DNA of 64,000 nt from Aquibium oceanicum (GTDB lineage: Bacteria; Pseudomonadota; Alphaproteobacteria; Rhizobiales; Rhizobiaceae). The stretch's first letter is position 1, and each line of letters starts with the position of its first letter. The stretch spans positions 3,990,501 to 4,054,500 of the forward strand of contig NZ_CP018171.1 of the NCBI RefSeq assembly GCF_001889605.1. The letters are read 5' to 3'. The notes beneath the pieces were generated by a model, which made no database searches, was not told where the DNA came from, and worked only from the letters and a program-made list of their open reading frames with translations. Position numbers and translations under genes: made by a program. This document shows positions 49,615 to 57,830 of the stretch, in pieces.

Positions 49615-50106
49615 TCAGGTCCCGCCCGCGTCGCTTTCCAGACCGAAACGGGACCTGATCCGCTTCTCCAGCCGCTCCTTGAGGGCGCGATATGCCGACA
49701 TGATCTGATCGCGCGTCCCCGTCGCGGTGGACGGGTCGGGCATCGGCCAGTACTCGACCTCCGCCGAAACCGAGCGCGTCAGATCAAGCGCTGCGTGATG
49801 GGCTTCCGGTGCGAGCGTCACGATCAGGTCGAAATAGCCGTCCTCAAGGTCGTCCATCGTTCGCGGACGGCGGTCGCCGATGCCGAGCCCGTCCTCCGCG
49901 AGTACGGCATCGACAAACGGATCGCGTTCGCCGGCTCGCACGCCCGCCGAGGCAACGAAAATCCCGGTCGGCAGCACGTGCCGCGCCAGTGCCTCCGCCA
50001 TCGGCGAGCGTATCGCATTCATCCCGCAGACGAAAAGCACGGATTTTGGCGGCTTGCCGGAAGGCGTCCCCGGCGGACTGAATGAGGAAGGCGCGACGCC
50101 GGCCAA
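49615..50106 (-). CDS. Low-molecular-weight protein tyrosine phosphatase/arsenate reductase-like
   Basis: A 163-residue LMW-PTP-fold protein. The active-site loop is VCGMNAIRSPMAEAL, giving the CX5R motif with Cys27 and Arg33; the usual Asn-x-x-Cys of bacterial LMW-PTPs is Asn-Ala-Ile here. PMPDPS (about 121-126) carries the general acid Asp. It has a short Pro-rich N-terminal extension. The start is a TTG 3 bases after the UPF0262 stop; no ATG fits. Part of the hisD-UPF0262-LMWP-infA-maf group. Confidence 0.85.
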   Translation of the reverse strand: MAGVAPSSFSPPGTPSGKPPKSVLFVCGMNAIRSPMAEALARHVLPTGIFVASAGVRAGERDPFVDAVLAEDGLGIGDRRPRTMDDLEDGYFDLIVTLAPEAHHAALDLTRSVSAEVEYWPMPDPSTATGTRDQIMSAYRALKERLEKRIRSRFGLESDAGGT

Positions 50107-50109
50107 GGC

Positions 50110-50595
50110 TCACCCGCGCCAGTGCAGCACGCAGACCAGCGTGAAGAGCCGCCGCGCCGTGTCGAAATCGACCTCGATCTTACCGGCGAGCCTGTCCATC
50201 AGCGTCTGCGAGCCTTCGTTGTGCAGGCCGCGCCGGCCCATGTCGATTGCCTCGATGTGGGACGGCGTGGAGGAGCGGATCGCGTCGTAGTAGCTCTCGC
50301 AGATCATGAAGTAGTCCTTCACGATGCGCCGGAACGGCGTCAGCGACAGGATGTGGGTCACCACCGGCGCGCCGTCCTCGCGGCTGATGGCAAAGACCAG
50401 CCGCGAATCGGCGAGCGAGAGCTTCAGCCTGTAGGGTCCGTCGCCCTCGTCGCCGACGGGACAAAAGCTGTTCTCCTCGATGAGGTCGAAGATGGCCACC
50501 GCCCGCTCGTGCTCGACGTCGGGCGTCGAGCGGCCGATCGTCTCGTCCAGCTCGACGTCGATCAGCTTGTGCTTCCGATCGCGGTCCTGGCTCAC
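50110..50595 (-). CDS. UPF0262 family protein
   Basis: A 161-residue cytoplasmic protein of the UPF0262 family, recognisable by [19 protein letters not shown] near the start, [20 protein letters not shown] in the middle and [12 protein letters not shown] later. It is found next to hisD in alphaproteobacteria; its function is unknown. The start is a GTG with GAGG 7 bases upstream, 10 bases after the hisD stop. Confidence 0.92.
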   Translation of the reverse strand: MSQDRDRKHKLIDVELDETIGRSTPDVEHERAVAIFDLIEENSFCPVGDEGDGPYRLKLSLADSRLVFAISREDGAPVVTHILSLTPFRRIVKDYFMICESYYDAIRSSTPSHIEAIDMGRRGLHNEGSQTLMDRLAGKIEVDFDTARRLFTLVCVLHWRG

Positions 50596-50605
50596 CCCGC
50601 GCCTC

Positions 50606-51898
50606 TTACATGTTCAGCCGGATCGACACGGACCGCGCATGCGCCGCGAGACCTTCCGCCTCCGCGAGCGCCACGGCCGCGGGAGCGAGCATGCGCAACT
50701 GGTCGGGCCCGAGCTTCAGGATCGAGGTCCGCTTGACGAAATCAAGCACCGAAAGCCCCGACGAGAAGCGCGCCGAGCGCGCCGTCGGCAACACGTGATT
50801 CGATCCGCCGACATAGTCGCCGATCACTTCCGGCGTGTGACGACCGATGAAGATGGCGCCGGCATTGCGGATGCGTCCGGCGAAATCCTCCGCCGCGTCG
50901 AAGGCGAGTTCGAGGTGTTCGGGCGCGATCCGGTCGGCTAGCGGAATGGCGGCTTCGAGGTTGGGCACGACGATCATCGCGCCGAAGTCGCGCCAACTCG
51001 CCGACGCGGTTTCCGCGCGCGGCAACGCCTTCAGCTGTCTTCCCACCGCCGCCTCGACGGCCGTAGCGAACCCGGCATCATTCGTGATGAGGATCGACTG
51101 AGCCGCCGTGTCGTGCTCGGCCTGCGCAAGCAGATCGGCGGCGATCCAGTCGGGATCGTTGTCGCCGTCGGCGATGACCAGAACCTCGGAAGGACCGGCT
51201 ATCATGTCGATGCCGACGGTGCCGAAGACCTGCCGCTTGGCCGCCGCGACATAGGCGTTTCCCGGACCAACGATCTTCGCCACCGGGCGGATCGTCTGCG
51301 TGCCGTAAGCGAGTGCGGCGACCGCCTGCGCGCCGCCGATGCGGTAGATCTCCGACACGCCGGCGAGCCGGGCGGCCACCAGGACCAACGGGTTGAGGAT
51401 GCCGTCGGGCGCCGGCACGACGATGACGATACGCTCGACGCCCGCGACCTTCGCCGGCACGGCGTTCATCAGCACCGAACTCGGATAGCTGGCTGTCCCG
51501 CCGGGAACGTAGAGCCCCACCGATTCGATCGCCGTCCAGCGAGAACCGAGTTCGACACCGATGGCGTCGCTGTAGCGATCGTCGACAGGCTTCTGGCGCG
51601 CGTGATGCGACGCGATCCGGTCACGCGCCAGCGTCAGCGCCTCGACGATACCGGGGTCGGCGCCCGCCACGGCGACCTCGATCTCCTCATGCGATATCGC
51701 AAGTTCGGCAGCCGAGAAGACGTTCCGGTCGAAGCGGTTGGTGTACTCCACCAGCGCCCGGTCGCCCTCGTCGCGCACGCGGGCGAGGATCGCGCGAACG
51801 GTCTGGTCCACATCCTCGGACACCTCGCGCTTGGAGGCGAGCAGCGCCGCAAAGCGGGCTTCGAAGTCCGGCGCCTCGTGATGGAGCGTCAGGGCCAT
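50606..51898 (-). CDS. hisD: Histidinol dehydrogenase
   Basis: Last two steps of histidine synthesis: oxidises histidinol to histidine with two NAD. 430 residues, with [20 protein letters not shown] (about 124-143), [27 protein letters not shown] and the zinc/active-site region around [18 protein letters not shown] and IAPEHLEL. An ATG 5 bases after the DUF2948 stop was chosen. It sits in the murA-DUF2948-hisD-UPF0262 order, away from other his genes, as in most alphaproteobacteria. Confidence 0.97.
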   Translation of the reverse strand: MALTLHHEAPDFEARFAALLASKREVSEDVDQTVRAILARVRDEGDRALVEYTNRFDRNVFSAAELAISHEEIEVAVAGADPGIVEALTLARDRIASHHARQKPVDDRYSDAIGVELGSRWTAIESVGLYVPGGTASYPSSVLMNAVPAKVAGVERIVIVVPAPDGILNPLVLVAARLAGVSEIYRIGGAQAVAALAYGTQTIRPVAKIVGPGNAYVAAAKRQVFGTVGIDMIAGPSEVLVIADGDNDPDWIAADLLAQAEHDTAAQSILITNDAGFATAVEAAVGRQLKALPRAETASASWRDFGAMIVVPNLEAAIPLADRIAPEHLELAFDAAEDFAGRIRNAGAIFIGRHTPEVIGDYVGGSNHVLPTARSARFSSGLSVLDFVKRTSILKLGPDQLRMLAPAAVALAEAEGLAAHARSVSIRLNM

Positions 51899-51903
51899 CG
51901 GCG

Positions 51904-52338
51904 CTACACCCGGTGCGCCGGCCGGGAGGTTGCCTCCCAGGCTCCGCCCAGATCGGCAAGCCTCGCCTCGATGCACTCCACCTCGAGCCGGATGGTGGCA
52001 TCTCCCGAAAACAGGATGTCGACGAAGCCGGCGGGGGCTTCTCCCGCAGTGAACTCGATTGCCAGGAGCGACAGCACCTCGTCCGGCTTGTTCCGGTCGA
52101 TGCCGCTGGTCTTCGTCGCCATCACCCGGTCGAAATGCAGCACGCTGCGCCGCCGCTCGTCGTGCTTGCGGAACAGCCGCCTCGGCGCCTCCCAGACGAA
52201 GCGGTTCATCGCTAGCACGATACGCTTCTCGGCGGGGCGGTAGTCGATGTCCGCGACGCGCAGCACGGCGTCCTGCACGTGCGCGGAGACGATCCGGAGG
52301 TCTTCGTCGTCGAGGGCCAACAGTTTCAGCGGCGGCAT
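51904..52338 (-). CDS. DUF2948 family protein
   Basis: A 144-residue cytoplasmic protein matching DUF2948: LKLLALDDEDLRIVSAHVQDAV at the start, a central FVWEAPRRLFRK, then RRRSVLHFDRV and AIEFTAG near the C-terminus. The family is confined to alphaproteobacteria and its function is not known. It is placed between murA (105 bases upstream) and hisD (5 bases downstream). Confidence 0.92.
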   Translation of the reverse strand: MPPLKLLALDDEDLRIVSAHVQDAVLRVADIDYRPAEKRIVLAMNRFVWEAPRRLFRKHDERRRSVLHFDRVMATKTSGIDRNKPDEVLSLLAIEFTAGEAPAGFVDILFSGDATIRLEVECIEARLADLGGAWEATSRPAHRV

Positions 52339-52443
52339 TGGGCGGGCTCGGATCCGGTCGGTTTCGGCATCGGGCCTGTGTTAGGGGCTATCGTCGGACA
52401 GCGCAATGCAGCAAACATCCCGCGCCGGGCGGTGTTCCGTGGT

Positions 52444-53733
52444 TCAGCCCGAGATCCGCTCGATTGTGGCCCCGCAGCGCGAGAGCTTCTCTTCGAGCCG
52501 CTCGAAGCCCCGGTCGAGATGGTAGACCCGGTTCACCGTGGTCTCGCCGTCGGCCGCCAGCGCGGCGATGACGAGCGAGACCGATGCGCGAAGATCGGTC
52601 GCCATGACCGGAGCGCCCTTCAGCCTCGGCACGCCGTCGACGATCGCCGACTGGCCGGCAAGGCTGATCCGCGCGCCGAGCCGCGCCAGTTCCTGCACGT
52701 GCATGAAACGGTTCTCGAAGATGGTCTCGGTGATTTTCGACCGCCCGTTGGACATGGTCATCAGACCCATGAACTGCGCCTGGAGGTCGGTCGGAAAGCC
52801 GGGAAACGGCTCCGTCGTCACGTCGACCGGCGAAATCCCGGCACCGTTGCGCGCGATGCGGATGCCTTCGTTGGTCTGGGTTACCTCGGCGCCGGTCTGG
52901 GCGACGATGTCGAGCGCCTTCTCGAGGAGATCGACGCGGGCGCCCTCGAGCAGCACGTCGCCGCCGGTCATCGCCACGGCCATGGCATAAGTGCCCGTCT
53001 CGATCCGGTCAGGAATGATGCGATGCCGGGCGCCCGAAAGCGCGGTGACGCCGTCGATCGTGATCGTGGAACTGCCCGCGCCGGAAATCCGGGCGCCCAT
53101 GGCGTTGAGGCAGTCGGCCAGGTTGACGATTTCCGGTTCGCGCGCGGCGTTCTCCAGCACCGTCTCGCCCTTGGCCAGCGCGGCCGCCATCATCAGCACG
53201 TGCGTGGCGCCGACAGACACTTTCGGGAAGGCATAGCGGTTGCCGACGAGGCCCTTCGGCGCCTTGGCGACGACGTAGCCGCTCTCGATCTCGATCTGCG
53301 CCCCGAGCGCCCGCAGCCCGTCAATGAAGAGGTCCACCGGCCGCGTTCCGATGGCGCAGCCGCCAGGCAGCGAGACCTTCGCCTCGCTCATGCGCGCCAG
53401 AAGCGGCCCGATGACCCAGAAGCTCGCCCGCATCTTGGAGACGAGTTCATAGGGTGCGACGGTATCGACGATGTTGCGCGCGGTGAAGTGGATCGTGCGG
53501 GAATAGCCCGCATCCTGGCGCTCGCGCCGGCCGTTTACCGAATAGTCGACGCCGTGATTGCCGAGAATGCGGATCAGCTGTTCGACGTCGGCCAGGTGCG
53601 GCACGTTCTCCAGCGTCAGCGTGTCGTCGGTCATGAGCGACGCGATCATCAGCGGCAGCGCCGCGTTCTTGGCGCCGGAAATCGGAATCGCGCCTTTCAG
53701 CTCGTTTCCGCCGACGATCCTGATCCGATCCAT
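52444..53733 (-). CDS. murA: UDP-N-acetylglucosamine 1-carboxyvinyltransferase
   Basis: First committed step of peptidoglycan synthesis: transfers enolpyruvate from PEP to UDP-GlcNAc. 429 residues, with Lys22 and Asn23 in GAKNAALP and the active-site Cys126 in [10 protein letters not shown], the residue that fosfomycin alkylates, so sensitivity would be expected. The inverse alpha/beta barrel repeats are complete. AAAAGG precedes the ATG. First gene of the murA-DUF2948-hisD-UPF0262-phosphatase-infA-maf series. Confidence 0.98.
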   Translation of the reverse strand: MDRIRIVGGNELKGAIPISGAKNAALPLMIASLMTDDTLTLENVPHLADVEQLIRILGNHGVDYSVNGRRERQDAGYSRTIHFTARNIVDTVAPYELVSKMRASFWVIGPLLARMSEAKVSLPGGCAIGTRPVDLFIDGLRALGAQIEIESGYVVAKAPKGLVGNRYAFPKVSVGATHVLMMAAALAKGETVLENAAREPEIVNLADCLNAMGARISGAGSSTITIDGVTALSGARHRIIPDRIETGTYAMAVAMTGGDVLLEGARVDLLEKALDIVAQTGAEVTQTNEGIRIARNGAGISPVDVTTEPFPGFPTDLQAQFMGLMTMSNGRSKITETIFENRFMHVQELARLGARISLAGQSAIVDGVPRLKGAPVMATDLRASVSLVIAALAADGETTVNRVYHLDRGFERLEEKLSRCGATIERISG

Positions 53734-53888
53734 AAAAACCCTTTTTCGGCGGAGAAGCCGTTTGCAAGCGCGATGGTTGGCCGGCTCACCGCCGGAATCG
53801 GGAGGTCCTAGAGCAATGCCGTACCCGGTTCAAGTTCTGCAGGTCCCCGTCCCCATACTGTCCACCAAGGCGGCAGAAATCGGGCCGC

Positions 53889-54080
53889 TCATTCGGTATC
53901 GTCGCCCGCTCCCGTATCGATTCCCTGCCTCTGGTCCGCCTCGCCGGCCCGGCGCGCCCTCGCCTGCTGCTTGCGCCGTTGCAGGTTGGCGCGCAGCTGC
54001 TCGGCAACACGCGCCTTGCGGGCCGCCTCCGAGCGGCTTTCCTGCGCCGGTTTCCCTGTGTTTCCATCGTTCGCGGTCAT
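53889..54080 (-). CDS. Small basic conserved hypothetical protein
   Basis: A 63-residue protein rich in Arg, Lys, Gln and Ala, with the helix SEAARKARVAEQLRANLQ followed by RRKQQARARR and an acidic end. Homologous short proteins lie near murA in related Rhizobiales as far as I can recall, but no function is known. A GGGGAT precedes the ATG. It is 155 bases upstream of murA on the same strand and 94 bases from the tRNA gene on the other. The ORF is short, so coding status is likely but not certain. Confidence 0.6.
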   Translation of the reverse strand: MTANDGNTGKPAQESRSEAARKARVAEQLRANLQRRKQQARARRAGEADQRQGIDTGAGDDTE

Positions 54081-54174
54081 GATGCTTCATCCCCGATCCG
54101 CTTCCCTTCCAACATGCCATACTTCGCTTGCGCTTCGAAGTCCGATATGTCAGAAGACCGCCGCATCCGAGCAA

Positions 54175-54249
<75 letters not shown>

Positions 54250-54605
54250 TCGTTTCCTTGCGAACTAGACGGCTATGCGCCTCCTTGGGGCAGCGCCCGT
54301 CCATATGTACCGAGGTATGCTGGGATACCCGGCAGGATCGATCGGGAACTCAGTTCACAGCCATCGACCGAAACGATTCGCTCGGCAAGCCTCCTCGACG
54401 CGCACGACCTGCATCCGATCGAGAAAGCCCAGAGGCAGTTGCGAATGGTGTTTCCATTCATGGCTTGAGCATGCCTTTGGCGACCGAAGGCGCGGTGTCC
54501 ACCGGTCACGCCACACTCACGCATCCGTGTTGAAGCCATCTTCCCGACTTGCCCGTTGACCCTGTGACCAGGGACGAAACAACTGCAAGGAAAAGGAAAA
54601 TTCCA
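54250..54605. other. Intergenic region between tRNA-Thr and the DUF7282 gene
   Basis: This 356-base stretch has no convincing open frame. It is less GC-rich than its surroundings. The last 25 bases contain purine-rich AAGGAAAAGGAAAA, a likely ribosome-binding region for the next gene. A short imperfect repeat CCCTG-N4-CAGGG lies about 45 bases upstream of that start. No tRNA-derived direct repeat, insertion sequence end or second tRNA is seen. Confidence 0.6.
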
Positions 54606-55034
54606 ATGATGAAATATCTGACCGCCGCCGCGCTCATCGCCGTATCAGGCACCGCAATTGCCCAGAACTCGAACAACAATGGTGATGGAACCGCCGCGCC
54701 GAAGATCGACGCGACCAGCGCGATGATCGAAGGCAACAAGATCACAAACGTTTCGGCATCGATCGACCAGCCCGGTTACATCGTCATCCACAGTGACGGC
54801 GCCGGCGCGCCTCCCGCGTCGCTCGGACATCTTCGTCTCCAGCCCGGCATGACCGGCGACCTCAGCATCGAGGCGGACGGTCCGCTGGATCCCGCGACCA
54901 ACCTGACGCTCATGCTGCACTACGAGACCAACGACAACGACACCTATGACTTCGGTCCGGGGATGACGGATGTCGACACGCCGGTTTCCGTCGGCGATGC
55001 GGTCATCAACGTACCGGTCAAGGCCGGCATGTAA
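54606..55034 (+). CDS. Secreted DUF7282-like protein
   Basis: A 142-residue protein with a cleavable signal peptide (1-19, cleavage at AIA/QNS) and a single all-beta domain. The pattern PGYIVIHSDG, LRLQPGMTGDLSI and LTLMLHYETNDNDTYDF resembles DUF7282, a domain of unknown function seen in secreted or surface proteins of bacteria and haloarchaea. Acidic, Asp/Asn-rich. It ends before a near-perfect hairpin (55096-55125). Nothing nearby suggests a partner. Confidence 0.78.
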   Translation: MMKYLTAAALIAVSGTAIAQNSNNNGDGTAAPKIDATSAMIEGNKITNVSASIDQPGYIVIHSDGAGAPPASLGHLRLQPGMTGDLSIEADGPLDPATNLTLMLHYETNDNDTYDFGPGMTDVDTPVSVGDAVINVPVKAGM

Positions 55035-55090
55035 CCAACAAGCCGACGTGGGGCCGACGCTTAAGCGCCCGCCCCGACTCGGCGCCAAAG

Positions 55091-55130
55091 AAGAACAGCC
55101 CCACCGGCCATCGCCGGCGGGGCTGTATAC
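55091..55130. terminator. Candidate bidirectional terminator between DUF7282 and OMP genes
   Basis: A 13-bp stem with one A-C mismatch (55096-55108 with 55113-55125) and a CATC loop lies between two convergent genes. On the minus strand it is followed by TTCTTCTTT, which suits the OMP gene; on the plus strand the downstream sequence is only weakly T-rich. Probably serves both. Confidence 0.7.
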
Positions 55131-55174
55131 GTTTGGAGACCTGATGCTGATCGGATCCGGGAGAGGCTGTCCGG

Positions 55175-55906
55175 TCAGAACTTGACCGACAGCTTCGCCG
55201 ACAGGGCATGCCCCATGGTGTCGGAGGTGATGGTCCTGCTGAACGGAGAGCCCGCTCCGCCGGGCCCGATCGGGTCCGTGAAGGTCAGCTTGCTTTCGCC
55301 TCCGATCAGCGCGAAATAGTCGAGCCCCAAGGAAACCTTCTCGGTCACCGCGTAGTTGACGCCTGCACCCAGGCGGACTGCGGCGACCGTATCCGAGCCG
55401 CGGGTTGTTCCATCCGTGTTTGTCTGGACGACGAGGTCGTCCGTTCGTACGTGCACCGCCGCGATACCGGCGGAGAGATAGGGAACGAAGCCGCCGAACT
55501 GGTGGAAATCGTAGTAGCCGACCGCTGCCAGCGAGGTGGTGGAAACGGTTCCTGTCGCCCAGCCGTTCGGGACAGCCACATTGTCGAAACTGTAGGACGA
55601 AGCCTTGTTCTGGGCGTAGCCGAGTTCCAGTTCGCCGCGGATGTTCGGGGTGAAGATCATGCCGACGCCAGCCGAGAACATCGGGCCGGGATCGAACGAT
55701 ATCTCGCCCGAGAAGGGACCGTATCCGTTGGCACTGGCAGCGCTGGCACTCACGTCCAGATCGCCGGGAAGAGCGACGCCGACTTTGGCGGTCAGATAAA
55801 AGCCGCCATAGTCTGCCTTGCCGGATAATGTCTCCTGCGCGCCGGCGTGGTTCGAAAACGCGACAAAACCCGCGGCGAGGACCGCGACCAATGCTATGTC
55901 TTTCAA
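55175..55906 (-). CDS. Outer-membrane beta-barrel protein
   Basis: A 243-residue protein with a signal peptide (1-24, ending NHAGAQ) and a C-terminal strand ending in Phe (KLSVKF), as expected for insertion by the BAM complex. Alternating hydrophobic strands such as GGFYLTAKVGVALPG and RGELELGYAQNKASSYSF fit an eight-stranded opacity-like barrel (OMP_b-brl type). The start is TTG with AAGGA 7 bases upstream; no ATG gives a proper signal peptide. It is divergent from opgG. Function unknown; Omp25/31-like roles are possible. Confidence 0.85.
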   Translation of the reverse strand: MKDIALVAVLAAGFVAFSNHAGAQETLSGKADYGGFYLTAKVGVALPGDLDVSASAASANGYGPFSGEISFDPGPMFSAGVGMIFTPNIRGELELGYAQNKASSYSFDNVAVPNGWATGTVSTTSLAAVGYYDFHQFGGFVPYLSAGIAAVHVRTDDLVVQTNTDGTTRGSDTVAAVRLGAGVNYAVTEKVSLGLDYFALIGGESKLTFTDPIGPGGAGSPFSRTITSDTMGHALSAKLSVKF

Positions 55907-56288
55907 GAAGGTGTCCTTTGACGAGACGATGAGAACGGAAACACCATAGATTGCTAATTTATAGCGGGTAAGAGTGCGTTTTTCCGCCAATTCATCATTT
56001 CCGAATGTATTGCAAAACAGACACACCAGGGTGCTCAGCCCGGCGACCGTCCCGGCCCTCTAAATCCTGCTACCTTCGCCTCCGCCGACGAGAGAAGGGA
56101 CCGTGTCGACGCCGATCGCTACCCGTCCCGAAAAAATCCGCAATTCGATCCTTCTACGCAATCGAGGACAACTGGATCGGGAGGGAACAAAAATTCTTCC
56201 GCTGCGTTTGTCCCGCGCCGCAACAACCCGATGGTGCGACGCAACAAAAGCCTCTAGACATAGGACATCCGGCTGAGGGTGCGAAATC
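55907..56288. other. Divergent promoter region between the OMP gene and opgG
   Basis: A 382-base region with no good coding frame. Near the OMP start (about 55935-56010) it is AT-rich with TATAAAT-like sequence on the minus strand, a plausible housekeeping promoter. On the plus strand, at 56184-56208, it has a perfect EcfG-type box for opgG. Between them no palindrome stands out. Confidence 0.6.
56184..56208 (+). promoter_or_regulatory. Putative EcfG (general stress sigma) promoter of opgG
   Basis: GGAAC at 56184-56188 and CGTT at 56205-56208 are separated by exactly 16 bases, which matches the GGAAC-N16/17-CGTT consensus of EcfG/RpoE2 promoters in alphaproteobacteria. The box ends about 80 bases before the opgG start codon, leaving room for a normal leader. 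No other intergenic region in the window gave a full match when read by eye. Confidence 0.65.
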
Positions 56289-57830
56289 GTGGTGATTGAC
56301 AGGCGTGCGTTCATTGGCTCCGTCATTGCGGGAGCCGTCGCCGGAAAAGGATTGTTGAGCCCGGCTGCCGCGCAGCAGCAGGCGGAAGATACCGCCGCCG
56401 CGGAGTTCTCGTTCGACCAAGTCGTGGCAGAGGCGCAGCGGCTCGCATCGGCGGCCTACGAGCCGCCGCCGAACACCCTTCCGAGCTTCTACGAGGACCT
56501 GAGCTACGATCAGTATCGCAAGATCTGGTTCGATCCGAAGGCCGCGATCTGGTCGGCCGCGCCGACCGATTTCCGGCTCGACCTGTTTCATCCCGGGTTC
56601 CTCTACAAGCATCCAGTCTCGATATCGCTGGTCTCGGACGGCAAGGCGGTAGAGCTTCCCTTCTCGGCGGACCTGTTCGAATACGGGGACCCCGAGTTGC
56701 GGCCCCAGGACACAGAGGGAATGGGTTTCGCAGGGTTCAGGGCGCGCTATCCCATCAACTCTCCCGAGGCACATCAGGAATTCCTGGTGTTCCTCGGCGC
56801 GAGCTATTTCCGGGCGGTTGCCCGCAACCAGGTCTATGGCCTGTCCGCGCGCGGGCTCGCGATCGACACGGGTGAAATGAGCGGCGAGGAGTTCCCTGCT
56901 TTTCGTCGATTCTGGATCGAGCAGCCCGGCCCCGGCGACGACACTCTCGTCATCAATGCCCTGCTCGACAGCTACTCTGTCGCGGGCGCGTACCGGTTCG
57001 CGGTCACTCCCGGCGCCGAGACCACCACCGAAGTGACATCGGAGCTTTTCTTCCGGCGGGGTTCCATGAAGGTCGGCCTGGCGCCGCTGACGTCGATGTT
57101 CATGTTCGGCGGGATAAATCGCGGTGCATTCGACGACTATCGCCGTGCCGTCCACGACACCGAAGGTCTTCAGATGCTGACCGGCAATGGTGAGTGGATC
57201 TGGCGGCCGCTCGACAATCCCGCCCATCTACAGATTTCCGGCTTTGCGGACCTCCATCCGCGCGGGTTCGGGCTGATTCAGCGTTCGCGCGGCTACGAGG
57301 ACTATCTCGATGCCGAGGCGAAGTACGACCGGCGCCCAAGCCTGTGGATCGAGCCGATCGGAGACTGGGGCCAAGGCTCCGTCGAACTCGTCGAGATCCC
57401 GACCGATACGGAATTCAACGACAACATCGTCGCGTACTGGCGACCTGCCGCCGAACCGACAGAAGGCGGGCGCTGGTCGTTCTCCTACCGGATGCGCTGG
57501 ACCAGCGACGTGACGCCCGGACCGGAAGTTCTCTACGTCGCCTCGTCGCGGGCTGGAAAGAATCTCCGGCAGGACCGGCCGCTCTTCGTGCTTGATTTCG
57601 GATCGAGCGGGGAGGCTGCGATTTCCTCCGACGGGATGGAGCTCCAGGTTTCGGCATCAGCGGGCAAAGTCTTTAACCCCATTTTCCATGCCTCCCAGCC
57701 GACTGGATTGTTGCGCGTGTCCTTCGAACTTGATCCCGAGGGGGCGGAACTATCCGAACTACGGGCTCTTCTCACAAAGGCTGGCAAGCCGGCCAGCGAG
57801 ACGTGGCTCTATCGATGGACCAGCAAATGA
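56289..57830 (+). CDS. opgG: Periplasmic glucan biosynthesis protein OpgG/MdoG
   Basis: A 513-residue periplasmic protein needed to make osmoregulated periplasmic glucans; related to the OpgD/MdoG family. It carries a Tat signal (DRRAFIGS then a hydrophobic stretch, ending near PAAAQQQ). Motifs EYRKIWF-like YDQYRKIWFDP and NRGAFDDYRRAVHDTEGLQML match the family. The start is GTG (a second GTG follows). An EcfG-type promoter box lies upstream. Its stop overlaps the opgH region, and the two genes form the opgGH operon. Confidence 0.93.
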   Translation: MVIDRRAFIGSVIAGAVAGKGLLSPAAAQQQAEDTAAAEFSFDQVVAEAQRLASAAYEPPPNTLPSFYEDLSYDQYRKIWFDPKAAIWSAAPTDFRLDLFHPGFLYKHPVSISLVSDGKAVELPFSADLFEYGDPELRPQDTEGMGFAGFRARYPINSPEAHQEFLVFLGASYFRAVARNQVYGLSARGLAIDTGEMSGEEFPAFRRFWIEQPGPGDDTLVINALLDSYSVAGAYRFAVTPGAETTTEVTSELFFRRGSMKVGLAPLTSMFMFGGINRGAFDDYRRAVHDTEGLQMLTGNGEWIWRPLDNPAHLQISGFADLHPRGFGLIQRSRGYEDYLDAEAKYDRRPSLWIEPIGDWGQGSVELVEIPTDTEFNDNIVAYWRPAAEPTEGGRWSFSYRMRWTSDVTPGPEVLYVASSRAGKNLRQDRPLFVLDFGSSGEAAISSDGMELQVSASAGKVFNPIFHASQPTGLLRVSFELDPEGAELSELRALLTKAGKPASETWLYRWTSK

